Of a stretch of DNA of 64,000 nucleotides, positions 8,592 through 17,085 are shown in pieces. Location of the stretch: positions 1 through 64,000 of the forward strand of contig JBCBNU010000009.1 in the NCBI GenBank assembly GCA_039821645.1. The letters run 5' to 3'. How positions within the stretch are numbered: position 1 is the first letter of the stretch; every line of letters starts with the position of its first letter. The notes below the pieces were generated by a model. That model did no database searches. It was not told where the DNA came from and saw nothing but the letters and a program-made list of their open reading frames with translations. Made by a program: the position numbers and the translations under genes. The stretch is from CALBPI01 sp039821645 (lineage in GTDB: Bacteria > Pseudomonadota > Gammaproteobacteria > Steroidobacterales > Woeseiaceae).

Positions 8592-9422
8592 ATGAGCGAG
8601 CGCGTTCTCATCGAAGAGCAAGATGGTATTGCCGTTGTCACACTAAACCGACCAGAAAAACTGAATGCACTCGACCCCGAGACGTTCGACGCACTCAGCA
8701 ACACTGGCGCGGACATTTCGGCGCGATCAGACCTGCGTGCGGTCATTCTTCGCGGAGCAGGCGGCAACTTCTCTGCCGGTCTGGATGTCTCGGGTATGGG
8801 TAGCTCGGCGCTGAGTGACTTTCCGGACCAGGCTTTCAAAGGCCTGATGGGCACCCCCGCCAATCGATTCCAACATCCGGTCTGGGTATGGCATGCCATG
8901 CAGATTCCGGTTATCGCGGTACTGGAAGGCATCTGCTTTGGTGGCGGGTTCCAGATCGCATCGGGTGCCGATATTCGCCTAGCGGCCCCGGATGCGCGCT
9001 TTTCGATCATGGAAAGCAAATGGGGCTTGGTCCCGGATATGGGGATGACGGCGGTCCTTCGCGGCGTGGTGCGCCGAGACGTGTTGAAGCGCCTTTCGTG
9101 GACCTCGGAAATCATCGATGCCCCGTCAGCGGCCAATTACGGTCTAGTTTCTGAGGTGTGTGATACGCCGATGGATGCGGCGCTTTCGTTGGCGAAGACA
9201 CTGACCGAACGCTCGCCGGACGCTGTACGGGCGATCAAAACGCTGATCGATACTGCGTGTGACGCGGCACCGGAGAGCGCGCTCAAGATCGAGGCGCATC
9301 TTCAGTGGGCGATGTTGCAAAGCGAGAATCAGAAGGAAGCGGTCATGGCGAACCTGCAAAAACGCGCGCCGGAGTTCAGCGATCCCGAGAGCGACCCGAA
9401 AAAAGTCCTCGACGCGCTTTGA
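8592..9422 (+). CDS. Crotonase/enoyl-CoA hydratase-isomerase family protein
   Basis: Acyl-CoA-binding crotonase of 276 residues. The N-terminus VVTLNRPEKLNALDPETF, the oxyanion-hole motif NFSAGLDVSGM and GICFGGGFQIASGADIRL define the fold. At the two positions that hold the catalytic glutamates of true enoyl-CoA hydratase, this protein has Gln (GGGFQIA) and Glu (SIMESKWG), so it may be an isomerase or another crotonase rather than a hydratase. AAGGGGAG lies at good spacing before the ATG. Its 3' end overlaps the convergent MipA gene by 47 bp. No partner is in the same transcript. Confidence 0.85.
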   Translation: MSERVLIEEQDGIAVVTLNRPEKLNALDPETFDALSNTGADISARSDLRAVILRGAGGNFSAGLDVSGMGSSALSDFPDQAFKGLMGTPANRFQHPVWVWHAMQIPVIAVLEGICFGGGFQIASGADIRLAAPDARFSIMESKWGLVPDMGMTAVLRGVVRRDVLKRLSWTSEIIDAPSAANYGLVSEVCDTPMDAALSLAKTLTERSPDAVRAIKTLIDTACDAAPESALKIEAHLQWAMLQSENQKEAVMANLQKRAPEFSDPESDPKKVLDAL

Positions 9423-10269
9423 CGCGTCGTTTGCTCTGCCACAGGCGCTGTACAAAGACGAGACCGACGCTCAGGCCGTAGTCCTGCCGGAACAACGGAG
9501 AGTCCTCGTTGGTGCTGTCGTCCAGGAAGGCGTAGCTAACACCTACGGCTGCGAACCGGCCCTCGCCGCGCCACTGCAAGCCCAGCCCGAGGCGGGTCTG
9601 CAGGTAACCACCGCTGGCGCTGAAGTCTGGCCGGTCAGCAGTGGCGAATTCCGGGGCGACATCGAAGAAATACGATTGCAAGCGCTCGCTCGCGAACGCG
9701 GGTGAAATACTGATTGACCATTCGAATTGTCGATCCGCAAACTCATGCTCGTATTCCAGCTCTGGGTTGAACACAAATCCTCGGTCCCGTAGCCCATCGT
9801 CATCGAAGGAAAATGCAGCGCGGACGGGTAGCTCGAGCTCAATGCGACGTGTGCCCTCGGCAAACTGAGCGAGTTGAATCTCAATCTCTGGGCCGACCTC
9901 GAACACGAAGCCAAGATCGGGCATGCCGGCGCGCGCGCCCACATCATCACTCTCAGCATCAAAAGAGCCGTTCAGGCTGATCCCAAAATCGACTTTGTCG
10001 CTCTGGAATAGCTGGCCTGAAGCAACATTACCGTCACCAATACGTAGGAAATTTCCGCGATAGATGACGACAGGGAGGGGCAACCCGCGTGCGGTCTGAG
10101 ACGTTGCGCCGGGATAATCGGGTGTCCACGCACCACCCACCCCAACGCCAACCTCCCAAAGGGGCAACCCCTCGCCATTGGCACTGCTGCTCGGTACTTG
10201 CATGGACTGCGCGAAAGCCGCAGTCGACACAAGCCATCCTGCAGTTGCAACGAGGAGTCTTGAGATCAC
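9376..10269 (-). CDS. MipA/OmpV family outer membrane beta-barrel protein
   Basis: From a GTG start at 10269 the product (297 residues) begins MISRLLVATAGWLVSTAAFAQ, a Sec signal peptide ending in AFA. The mature protein alternates amphipathic strands typical of a 10-12-strand barrel, with the OmpV/MipA hallmark near the start (VGVGVGGAWTPDYPGATSQT, then PLPVVIYRGNFLRIGDG) and a last strand LSVGLVFVQRLW. The family includes scaffold proteins of murein synthesis and antigenic porin-like proteins; the role here is unknown. The start codon overlaps the TetR stop as GTGA, so translation is coupled and the longer frame to 10347 can be set aside. The last ~12 residues are a basic tail overlapping the convergent crotonase gene. 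Confidence 0.82.
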   Translation of the reverse strand: MISRLLVATAGWLVSTAAFAQSMQVPSSSANGEGLPLWEVGVGVGGAWTPDYPGATSQTARGLPLPVVIYRGNFLRIGDGNVASGQLFQSDKVDFGISLNGSFDAESDDVGARAGMPDLGFVFEVGPEIEIQLAQFAEGTRRIELELPVRAAFSFDDDGLRDRGFVFNPELEYEHEFADRQFEWSISISPAFASERLQSYFFDVAPEFATADRPDFSASGGYLQTRLGLGLQWRGEGRFAAVGVSYAFLDDSTNEDSPLFRQDYGLSVGLVFVQRLWQSKRRVKARRGLFSGRSRDR

Positions 10270-10862
10270 GCGCCTAGGCCACGCGTCAGGTAATCCGGGA
10301 AGGTAGCAGCAACGCGTTGCGCAACCGCGTCGTCGCCATGAAACCATTTCGGGATCCAGTTAATTGCGCCCATGATTGCGTTGCCGGTCATTCTCACGTC
10401 GCATGCGAGGATACTGCCATCCTCAATGCCTCGCTCGAGCACTTGCTCAAAACGTGCGCTGTGTTCGCGGGAGAGGGCAAGAATGTGTTCGCGATCATCG
10501 TCTCGCAGTGAGGGAATCTCGCTCATGATCGCGATAGGTCCGGCGCTGCCGCAGTGCGCGTCCACGTGGCGCCGCACGTAATCGCGGGCGATATCCAAGC
10601 CGCTACCGCCGTTCGCAATCGCATCGTCGAGGGCTGCTCGCCCAATGTCGGCTGCGCGGCGGTAACACTCGTAGACCAATTGCTGTTTGCCGTCGATGTA
10701 GTAGTAGATCGCGGCGTCAGTGAGGCCGAGATGTGCGCTCACATCCTTTAGCGAAGTGCCGCTGTAGCCCTTCTCATTGAAGCAACGGGCCGCCGCGCGC
10801 AGTAATTGCTCGCGCTTGTCGCCAAACGCGGAGGTAGCGGATTTGGTTGAATTTGAGACCAT
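10266..10862 (-). CDS. TetR/AcrR family transcriptional regulator
   Basis: 198-residue one-component repressor. The N-terminal helix-turn-helix is clear (REQLLRAAARCFNEKGYSGT, then LKDVSAHLGLTDAAIYYYIDGKQQLVYE, residues ~18-67). The C-terminal ligand domain resembles TetR regulators of acyl-CoA degradation, but the effector is not readable. It is divergent from icmF, with a TTTTAAT-N4-ATTAAAA palindrome in between, and is translationally coupled to the MipA gene downstream. By position it probably represses itself, mipA and icmF. Confidence 0.88.
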   Translation of the reverse strand: MVSNSTKSATSAFGDKREQLLRAAARCFNEKGYSGTSLKDVSAHLGLTDAAIYYYIDGKQQLVYECYRRAADIGRAALDDAIANGGSGLDIARDYVRRHVDAHCGSAGPIAIMSEIPSLRDDDREHILALSREHSARFEQVLERGIEDGSILACDVRMTGNAIMGAINWIPKWFHGDDAVAQRVAATFPDYLTRGLGA

Positions 10863-10871
10863 CGTTCCGTA

Positions 10872-10889
10872 TTTTAATCATCATTAAAA
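10872..10889. promoter_or_regulatory. Candidate TetR operator between tetR and icmF
   Basis: Inverted repeat TTTTAAT-CATC-ATTAAAA (7-bp perfect arms, 4-nt spacer) in an AT-rich patch of an otherwise GC-rich intergenic region, 10 bp from the tetR start and 57 bp from the icmF start. A plus-strand TTGAGA/AATCAT pair at 10853-10858 and 10876-10881 (17-bp spacing) would put the operator over the icmF -10. Binding by the adjacent TetR is inferred from position. Confidence 0.55.
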
Positions 10890-10945
10890 CCGGGGGCTAC
10901 ACCTCCCGGTCGCGAGTTGTTCCAGCCAAACCCCGGGGGGTTCCC

Positions 10946-13900
10946 ATGAGCGTTGTTGCTAACGAGGCTACGTCGACGGCGTCCCGCCGTGAAGCCGTGC
11001 CGCTCAGATTTGTCACCGCAGCCTCTTTATTCGACGGCCACGACGCCGCGATAAACATCATGCGTCGTCTTATTCAGAGCAAAGGCGCAGAAGTTGTGCA
11101 TCTCGGCCACAATCGTAGCGTCGCAGACGTCGTTCGCGCGGCGATTCAGGAAGATGCAGACGGCATTGCGATCAGCTCCTATCAGGGCGGGCACAACGAG
11201 TACTTCCGCTACATGGTCGACATGCTCGCTGAGCACAACGCCGGTCACATCCGCGTATTCGGCGGGGGCGGTGGCACGATTACGCCCGAAGAGATCAAGG
11301 ACTTGATGGACTACGGGGTAGCAAGGATCTACCACCCCAATGACGGGATGAACATGGGTCTTGACGCCATGATCGAGGACCTGATCACCAAGACTCGCGA
11401 GGGCCGGGCTACCCGCGCGTTGCTGACTTCCCCAGAAGAGCCAAATCCCAGCGACATGGCGACGCTTGCGGCGATGATCTCGGCGATCGAGCAACAGGGT
11501 TTTGACCTGGACACGCTCTCGCACCTAAGAAAGACCTGGTCGCTGTCGGCAGCGGTTCCCGTGATCGGCATTACCGGGACAGGCGGTGCCGGCAAGTCGA
11601 GCGTTACCGACGAGTTGCTCAATCGCTTCACGCAGTATTTCCCAGAGCACAAGATTGCCGTTGTTGCGGTTGACCCGACACGACGTCGCACCGGTGGCGC
11701 GCTGCTCGGCGATCGGATCCGCATGAACACGCTGCGTCATCCAAACTTATTCATGCGCTCGATTGCGACGCGCCGCCAACACCTCGCTACAAGCGAGATG
11801 CTCGGCGATATCGTGGCGTTCCTGAAGCACTCCGGCTTCGATCTCGTCATTGTGGAAACCGCGGGTATTGGGCAAAGCGATAGCCAGATTGTCGATCTGG
11901 TCGACTTCGCGATGTATGTGATGACGTCTGATTATGGAGCGGCCAGTCAGCTCGAAAAGATCGACATGCTGGATTTTGCTGATCTGGTCGTTCTCAATAA
12001 ATACGACAAACGGGGTGCAGAGGACGCATTGCGGGATATTCGCAAACAGTGGAAGCGCAACCGGCTCGAGTTTCAGATGGATGATGAAGCGGTGCCGGTC
12101 TATCCGACCATCGCCAGCCAGTTCAATGATCCCGGCCTTACCTGGATGTTTACTCAGCTGTGCCAGCGACTGGCAGAAAAGCTGCATCTGGATGCGGAGC
12201 GGTGGATCCTGAATGTGCCGCCAGGTGACAAAGAGCCCCGCGCAACCGCGCTGATTCCCGGCGCGCGTCAGCGCTACCTCGCCGAGATTGCGGAACAAGG
12301 TAGAGCGATCAACGGGAGTGTTGATCGCCAAGCGGAGCAGGCGGCGGCAGCGCAGCACTACTACGAATCGTTGAGCGTACTCGAAGATGCGCATCTGCCG
12401 CGTCCCCGCGGTCGGTATGCGCCCGAAGCGTTGACCGGCGAGGGAGATGCGACACTGCTGACTTTGCGCCAGCGGTATCAGGAGGCGATCGGCTCGCTGA
12501 CCGGAGAGGCGCAAAAGCTACTCGACGAGTGGCCGGAACGTCGCGAAGGGGTGACAGCTGAGCAATACGAATATTCGGTTCGCGGCAAAACCATCACCGG
12601 CAATAATTACCGAGAGACGCTGAGCCACCAACGCGTCCCAAAGATTGCGCCACCGCGCACGGAGAGCTGGGGTGAACAGTTGCGTTTCCTCATGCGAGAG
12701 AACCTGCCGGGTGCATATCCGTATACAGGCGGAGTCTACCCTTACCGTCGTACCGGTGAAGACCCGATACGGATGTTTGCAGGTGAAGGGACACCGGAGC
12801 GCACAAACCGGCGGTTCCATTTCCTGTCGAAGGGGCAACCAGCAGCACGATTGTCGACCGCGTTTGATTCCGTGACGCTTTACGGCGAGGACCCTCACGA
12901 GCGGCCGGATATCTTCGGCAAAGTCGGGAACTCGGGGGTATCGATCGCGACGGTCGATGACATGAAAAAACTGTATTCGGGTTTTGACCTGTGTGCCCCG
13001 ACGACCTCTGTGTCGATGACGATCAACGGGCCGGCGCCGATCATCCTGGCGTTCTTCATGAACACAGCAATCGACCAGCAGGTTGAGAAACATCTCGACG
13101 AAGCCGATGGTTGGGATGAAGCCCAAGCACGTATCGACGCGTATTTCTCCGGTCGTGAGAGGCCGGGATACGACGCGGAGTTACCCGATGGTCACAACGG
13201 ACTGGGTCTGCGTCTGTTGGGTATACCCGGGCATGCGGTGGTCGATGCCGAAACGTATGAACGCATTCGTGAGGAAACGTTGAAAACGGTCCGCGGCACG
13301 GTCCAGGCGGATATTCTGAAAGAGGATCAGGCGCAGAACACCTGTATCTTCTCGACGGAGTTCGCGATGAAGATGATGGGTGACGTACAGCAGTACTTCA
13401 TTGATCACAAGGTCAGAAACTACTACAGCGTTTCGATCAGCGGCTATCACATCGCCGAAGCCGGAGCGAACCCGATATCGCAACTGGCGTTTACGCTGTC
13501 CAATGGCTTCACCATTGTCGAGTACTACCTCTCACGCGGCATGGACATAGACGACTTCGCGCCGAATCTCTCGTTCTTCTTCTCCAACGGGATGGATCCG
13601 GAGTACACGGTGATTGGACGCGTTGCGCGACGCATTTGGGCGCGGGCGATGCGCGAGCGCTACGGAGCGAGTGCAAGAAGCCAGATGATGAAGTATCACA
13701 TCCAGACTTCCGGGCGCAGCTTGCATGCGCAGGAAATCAGTTTCAACGACATTCGAACGACGTTGCAGGCCATGTATGCGTTGTTCGATAACTGTAATTC
13801 CCTGCACACCAATGCGTTTGATGAGGCGATCACCACGCCGACCGAACAGTCAGTACGGCGCGCTGTTGCGATCCAGTTGATCATCAATCGGGAGTTGGGT

Positions 13901-14395
13901 CTGAACTTCTGCGAAAACCCATGGCAAGGCTCTTACATTGTCGATGCGCTCACAGACCTCGTAGAAGAGGCGGTGTACCAGGAGTTTGAGAGAATCTCCG
14001 AACGCGGCGGTGTTCTGGGCGCGATGGACACGATGTATCAACGCGGCAAGATTCAGGAAGAGAGTCTTTACTACGAGAGCAAGAAGCACGACGGCAGTTT
14101 GCCGCTCATCGGTGTGAACACCTTCTTGCCTCCGGAAGGCCAGGAAGACGAGATCCATGAACTTGAGTTGATTCGATCAACAGACGAAGAGAAGCATCAA
14201 CAAATTCACTCGCTGCGCGCGTTCCAACGACATGCTGAGTCCACGACCACACGGGCGTTAGCCAAACTACAAACGGTTGCTCGTGAGCGCGGAAACCTGT
14301 TTGACGCATTGATGGACGCGGTGCAGGTATGCTCGCTCGGTCAGATCTCCGGTGCGCTATATGCGGTCGGCGGCGAATACCGCAGGAACATGTAG
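10946..14395 (+). CDS. icmF: Fused isobutyryl-CoA mutase (IcmF), B12-dependent
   Basis: Adenosylcobalamin-dependent isomerase that interconverts isobutyryl-CoA and n-butyryl-CoA, and in some members isovaleryl- and pivalyl-CoA. The 1149 residues have the IcmF order: B12-binding domain first (SLFDGHDAAINIMRR, then SSYQGGHNEYFRY and GGGGG), a MeaB-like G-protein chaperone with P-loop GTGGAGKSS near residue 211, a linker, and the mutase barrel (RMFAGEGTPERTNRRFH, then YYSVSISGYHIAEAGANPIS and HTNAFDEA). A Gln in DQAQNTCIF (~residue 796) sits where methylmalonyl-CoA mutase has its carboxylate-binding Arg, which supports ICM-type specificity. The start is the ATG at 10946 after a G-rich Shine-Dalgarno; the upstream extension to 10847 would overlap tetR. 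A crotonase and thioesterase follow. Confidence 0.93.
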   Translation: MSVVANEATSTASRREAVPLRFVTAASLFDGHDAAINIMRRLIQSKGAEVVHLGHNRSVADVVRAAIQEDADGIAISSYQGGHNEYFRYMVDMLAEHNAGHIRVFGGGGGTITPEEIKDLMDYGVARIYHPNDGMNMGLDAMIEDLITKTREGRATRALLTSPEEPNPSDMATLAAMISAIEQQGFDLDTLSHLRKTWSLSAAVPVIGITGTGGAGKSSVTDELLNRFTQYFPEHKIAVVAVDPTRRRTGGALLGDRIRMNTLRHPNLFMRSIATRRQHLATSEMLGDIVAFLKHSGFDLVIVETAGIGQSDSQIVDLVDFAMYVMTSDYGAASQLEKIDMLDFADLVVLNKYDKRGAEDALRDIRKQWKRNRLEFQMDDEAVPVYPTIASQFNDPGLTWMFTQLCQRLAEKLHLDAERWILNVPPGDKEPRATALIPGARQRYLAEIAEQGRAINGSVDRQAEQAAAAQHYYESLSVLEDAHLPRPRGRYAPEALTGEGDATLLTLRQRYQEAIGSLTGEAQKLLDEWPERREGVTAEQYEYSVRGKTITGNNYRETLSHQRVPKIAPPRTESWGEQLRFLMRENLPGAYPYTGGVYPYRRTGEDPIRMFAGEGTPERTNRRFHFLSKGQPAARLSTAFDSVTLYGEDPHERPDIFGKVGNSGVSIATVDDMKKLYSGFDLCAPTTSVSMTINGPAPIILAFFMNTAIDQQVEKHLDEADGWDEAQARIDAYFSGRERPGYDAELPDGHNGLGLRLLGIPGHAVVDAETYERIREETLKTVRGTVQADILKEDQAQNTCIFSTEFAMKMMGDVQQYFIDHKVRNYYSVSISGYHIAEAGANPISQLAFTLSNGFTIVEYYLSRGMDIDDFAPNLSFFFSNGMDPEYTVIGRVARRIWARAMRERYGASARSQMMKYHIQTSGRSLHAQEISFNDIRTTLQAMYALFDNCNSLHTNAFDEAITTPTEQSVRRAVAIQLIINRELGLNFCENPWQGSYIVDALTDLVEEAVYQEFERISERGGVLGAMDTMYQRGKIQEESLYYESKKHDGSLPLIGVNTFLPPEGQEDEIHELELIRSTDEEKHQQIHSLRAFQRHAESTTTRALAKLQTVARERGNLFDALMDAVQVCSLGQISGALYAVGGEYRRNM

Positions 14396-14399
14396 TTCG

Positions 14400-15158
14400 A
14401 TGGCGAGTGGACATGAGCATTTGGCGGTCGAGCGAGACGGCGCCGTACTCACGCTGACACTGAACCGGCCCGATGCGCTCAACGCATTGACATCGCAGAT
14501 GCTCGAAAGCCTCGCGTCAGAATTGCTCGCGGCAGAAGCGGACGACAGTCTGCGCTGCGTGGTGATCACCGGTGCAGGTCGCGCCTTTTCCGCCGGCGTT
14601 GACTTGAAGGCGCTTGGTGGGCGCCCCATCGAGCGCGGCATGGTTGGCGACATCCTCGATTTCCCGGCACGCAAAGCGATCGATTGCATGGCGCGTATGC
14701 CGCAGGTCGTGATCGGCAAGATCAATGGGCATTGCTTTACCGGTGCGCTTGAGCTGGCGTTGGGCTGTGACCTTTTGTTCTCGTCGTCGAAAACCAAATT
14801 CGGCGATACCCACGCGAAATGGGGTGTGCGTCCAACCTGGGGTATGTCCCAGCGATTGCCACGGCGCATCGGTTATGCAAGAGCCAAATATGTCGGTCTG
14901 ACAGCTCGCCCATTCAGCGCCACGAAAGCGCATGAGTGGGGGATGGTCAGCGGCGTTGCTGAGCCAGAGTCACTGGATGCGCTGGTTGATGAGCAAATAG
15001 ATGCGATTCTCGACAACAGCCCCGATGTCCTAGCGGCGTACAAAGACCTCTGGCGCCGCAGCGAAGGTTTGGCGCTGGACGAGGGGATTGCGATTGAGAC
15101 AGGATCACAATACGACATCTCTGACACTAATGAACGCTTGGCAGAGTTTCTGAAATGA
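14400..15158 (+). CDS. Enoyl-CoA hydratase/isomerase family protein
   Basis: 252-residue crotonase. It shows VLTLTLNRPDALNALTSQML, the oxyanion motif AFSAGVDLKALGG, INGHCFTGALELALGCDLLF, and the C-terminal substrate-binding helix (WGMVSGVAEPESLD). The first hydratase Glu is kept (ALELALG), but the position of the second is His in FGDTHAKWG, so dehydration or hydration chemistry by the standard dyad is doubtful. The ATG at 14400 is 4 bp after the icmF stop and has only a weak Shine-Dalgarno, so translation may be coupled to icmF. It overlaps the following thioesterase by ATGA. The three genes form one transcription unit. Confidence 0.84.
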   Translation: MASGHEHLAVERDGAVLTLTLNRPDALNALTSQMLESLASELLAAEADDSLRCVVITGAGRAFSAGVDLKALGGRPIERGMVGDILDFPARKAIDCMARMPQVVIGKINGHCFTGALELALGCDLLFSSSKTKFGDTHAKWGVRPTWGMSQRLPRRIGYARAKYVGLTARPFSATKAHEWGMVSGVAEPESLDALVDEQIDAILDNSPDVLAAYKDLWRRSEGLALDEGIAIETGSQYDISDTNERLAEFLK

Positions 15159-15604
15159 AAGAGCCATTGTCTTTGGAAGACTTGGGTATCCCAGACTACC
15201 TCGGTACCTATCTCGATTTTCTCGACTTCCGGATCGTCGATGCCAAGCCGGGTTTCGTGCGTATGGAAATGCCACTCAACAGGCAGCATACGAACACAAT
15301 GGGCATGGCGCACGGTGGCATCATTATGAGCATGCTGGACATCGCTGGTGCGTTCAGTGCTCACATGCATAGTGATCACGACCAGGTGTCCATTACGGTT
15401 TCGCAGAACACGAACTTCATTCGACCCGTAACCGGCGAGGTTCTGGTCGCGGAGGGTAGGGTTGTGCGGCGCACCGGTTCAACGGCCTTCACCGAGTCTC
15501 ACATTCTGGATTCGAATGCCGGTGATGACCGTGAGACGCAGCTTTGTGCGCAAGGTCAGTGCGTGTTCAGGCTTCGCGATCGTGGTCGGGCGAAGGTGCG
15601 CTGA
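15155..15604 (+). CDS. PaaI-type hotdog-fold acyl-CoA thioesterase
   Basis: 149-residue single-hotdog thioesterase that hydrolyses acyl-CoA to free acid and CoA. It contains the central hotdog helix with GMAHGGIIMSMLDIAGAFSA (HGG motif), the strand TVSQNTNFIRPVTGEVLVAEGRVVRRTG, and a basic C-terminus. In PaaI-type enzymes the Asp/Glu and Asn around this helix are catalytic; here Asp of SMLDIAG is the likely residue. The ATG overlaps the crotonase TGA. In the icmF unit it probably releases CoA from dead-end or product acyl-CoAs. It converges on the P450 gene 8 bp away. Confidence 0.85.
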   Translation: MKEPLSLEDLGIPDYLGTYLDFLDFRIVDAKPGFVRMEMPLNRQHTNTMGMAHGGIIMSMLDIAGAFSAHMHSDHDQVSITVSQNTNFIRPVTGEVLVAEGRVVRRTGSTAFTESHILDSNAGDDRETQLCAQGQCVFRLRDRGRAKVR

Positions 15605-15612
15605 GCGCCAGC

Positions 15613-16971
15613 TTAGCCGCGGGGCGTCAGTACCAGGGGTAAACCGTCTTTCGGTTTAGGGATCGGAATCTGCTGCATCTTCAGCTCGTAGTTGTCTGGC
15701 AGTGAAATCTCGAACTGAGAAACCAGCTCGCGTAGGAACACCTTCGCCAGAATCTGTGCGAAGTGCATGCCGATGCATTTGTGTGCACCACCACCATAGG
15801 GCACAAACGCAAACGGATGTCGCCGATGCTCAGCCCGTTCCTCCGAGAACCGTTCCGGATCGAATCGTTCGGGGTCGGTCCAGTATTGTTCATCGTAGTG
15901 TGCACCATCTGGCGATACCCCGATCTGGACGTTTTCCGGAATTCTCACGCCTTCAAATTCAAACTCGCGTACGGTACGACGAGGGATGTAAGGGACTGGC
16001 CCCCACATTCGCAATGCTTCGTTAAACAACATCTCGCTTTGTTTCAGCTCAGCCTGATCGTCATAGCTCAACGCAGCTTCGCCAAACGCTGCTGCCTCGT
16101 CACGAAGTCTTTGCTGCCACTCGGGATACTTTGCCAGTGCATGCACGGCGGTCGTCAGCGAACTCGTGACCGTGTCGTGTGCCGCCATCATCAGGAAGAT
16201 AATGTGGTTGACAATGTCTTCGTCGGAGTAGGGATTTCCTGCTTCGTCGACGGTCTGACATAGCCGCGTAAACATGTCCTGTCCATCGCCTGCTCGACGT
16301 GCTGCTATTTGAGCGCTGAAAAAAACTGCGAGCTGCTCACGCCCACGCAGGCCACGCCACAGCGAGAGTCCCGGTATCGGTACGCGGACGACGGCAAGCG
16401 ACGCAGCGACCGTGTCCACGAATGCCTGATTCAACGCATCGGCACGTTCATCCAGCTCGATCCCCAGAAACGCAACCGCCGCGTTGTCGAGGGTCAGCTG
16501 CTTGATGGAAGGGTAAAAGTGGAAGTCTTTTTGGTGACGCCACGACTGGATGTGTTGGCGCGCAATCTTATGCATTGCCTGCATGTAATGAACTAGTGCG
16601 TCCCGTTTGAAGGCGCTTTGCATCATCCGACGGTGCAGGCGGTGCTCATCGAAGTCCATAAGCATCAGGCCACGCGAAAATAGTCGCCCAATCGAATGGT
16701 CCCAACCGCCAGCGCTGGAGAAATTCCTATCGCGGTCCTGAAGCACTAATTGCAGCGCGTCTGCACCGGTCAGTGCGACGGTACGTTGACCAAGAAACCG
16801 GATCCGATATGCCGCGCCGTACGTATCCCGCATACGCCGTGACATTCCGCGAGGGTCGGTCAGGAACTCGTAAGCCAAGCCGAAGAATGGCACACCGTCT
16901 TCGCCCGGGATGTGCATCACATTGTCGCTGGCTCGCCTCCCTGCCGTTGATTTCAGCGCTTGCTCCGCCAT
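15613..16971 (-). CDS. Cytochrome P450
   Basis: Heme-thiolate monooxygenase of 452 residues, soluble (no N-terminal membrane anchor). Motifs in order: I-helix LMMAAHDTVTSS with the acid-Thr pair for oxygen activation, K-helix ExxR in NEALRMWGP, the PERF-like DPERFDPERFSEERAEHRRH, and the heme loop FVPYGGGAHKCIG with Cys399 as axial ligand. This resembles the CYP51/CYP120/CYP26-like group that acts on sterols, retinoids or fatty acids; the substrate is not readable. No ferredoxin or reductase gene is adjacent. It is divergent from a TetR gene and shares with it a palindromic operator/promoter. A GGAGG abuts the ATG unusually closely. Confidence 0.93.
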   Translation of the reverse strand: MAEQALKSTAGRRASDNVMHIPGEDGVPFFGLAYEFLTDPRGMSRRMRDTYGAAYRIRFLGQRTVALTGADALQLVLQDRDRNFSSAGGWDHSIGRLFSRGLMLMDFDEHRLHRRMMQSAFKRDALVHYMQAMHKIARQHIQSWRHQKDFHFYPSIKQLTLDNAAVAFLGIELDERADALNQAFVDTVAASLAVVRVPIPGLSLWRGLRGREQLAVFFSAQIAARRAGDGQDMFTRLCQTVDEAGNPYSDEDIVNHIIFLMMAAHDTVTSSLTTAVHALAKYPEWQQRLRDEAAAFGEAALSYDDQAELKQSEMLFNEALRMWGPVPYIPRRTVREFEFEGVRIPENVQIGVSPDGAHYDEQYWTDPERFDPERFSEERAEHRRHPFAFVPYGGGAHKCIGMHFAQILAKVFLRELVSQFEISLPDNYELKMQQIPIPKPKDGLPLVLTPRG

Positions 16972-17001
16972 CCTCCGCGTCCCCCGAAGCTCGATGTTGC
17001 G

Positions 17002-17030
17002 CTGATATTAGGTTACTTGCTTGTTGACAA
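17002..17030 (-). promoter_or_regulatory. Candidate sigma-70 promoter of the P450 gene
   Basis: Read on the minus strand: -35 TTGTCA (17025-17030), 17-bp spacer, -10 TATCAG (17002-17007), about 31 bp from the start codon. The -35 lies inside the palindrome at 17020-17034. Confidence 0.45.
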
Positions 17031-17034
17031 CAAG
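17020..17034. promoter_or_regulatory. Candidate TetR operator between P450 and tetR
   Basis: Perfect palindrome CTTGTTG-A-CAACAAG with 7-bp arms in the divergent region. It contains a consensus TTGACA (17024-17029) on the plus strand and TTGTCA on the minus strand. A bound dimer would block both the P450 and the tetR/beta-oxidation promoters. The regulator is inferred to be the adjacent TetR. Confidence 0.6.
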
Positions 17035-17085
17035 TATTCTGGAGCGCAGCATTGCAGAGGGTGCTTACTAGGATATGGATCGACT

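Noticed and set aside
11747..13126. Minus-strand ORFs of 255 and 202 codons
   Set aside because: Antisense shadows of icmF, whose frame is intact over 1149 residues.
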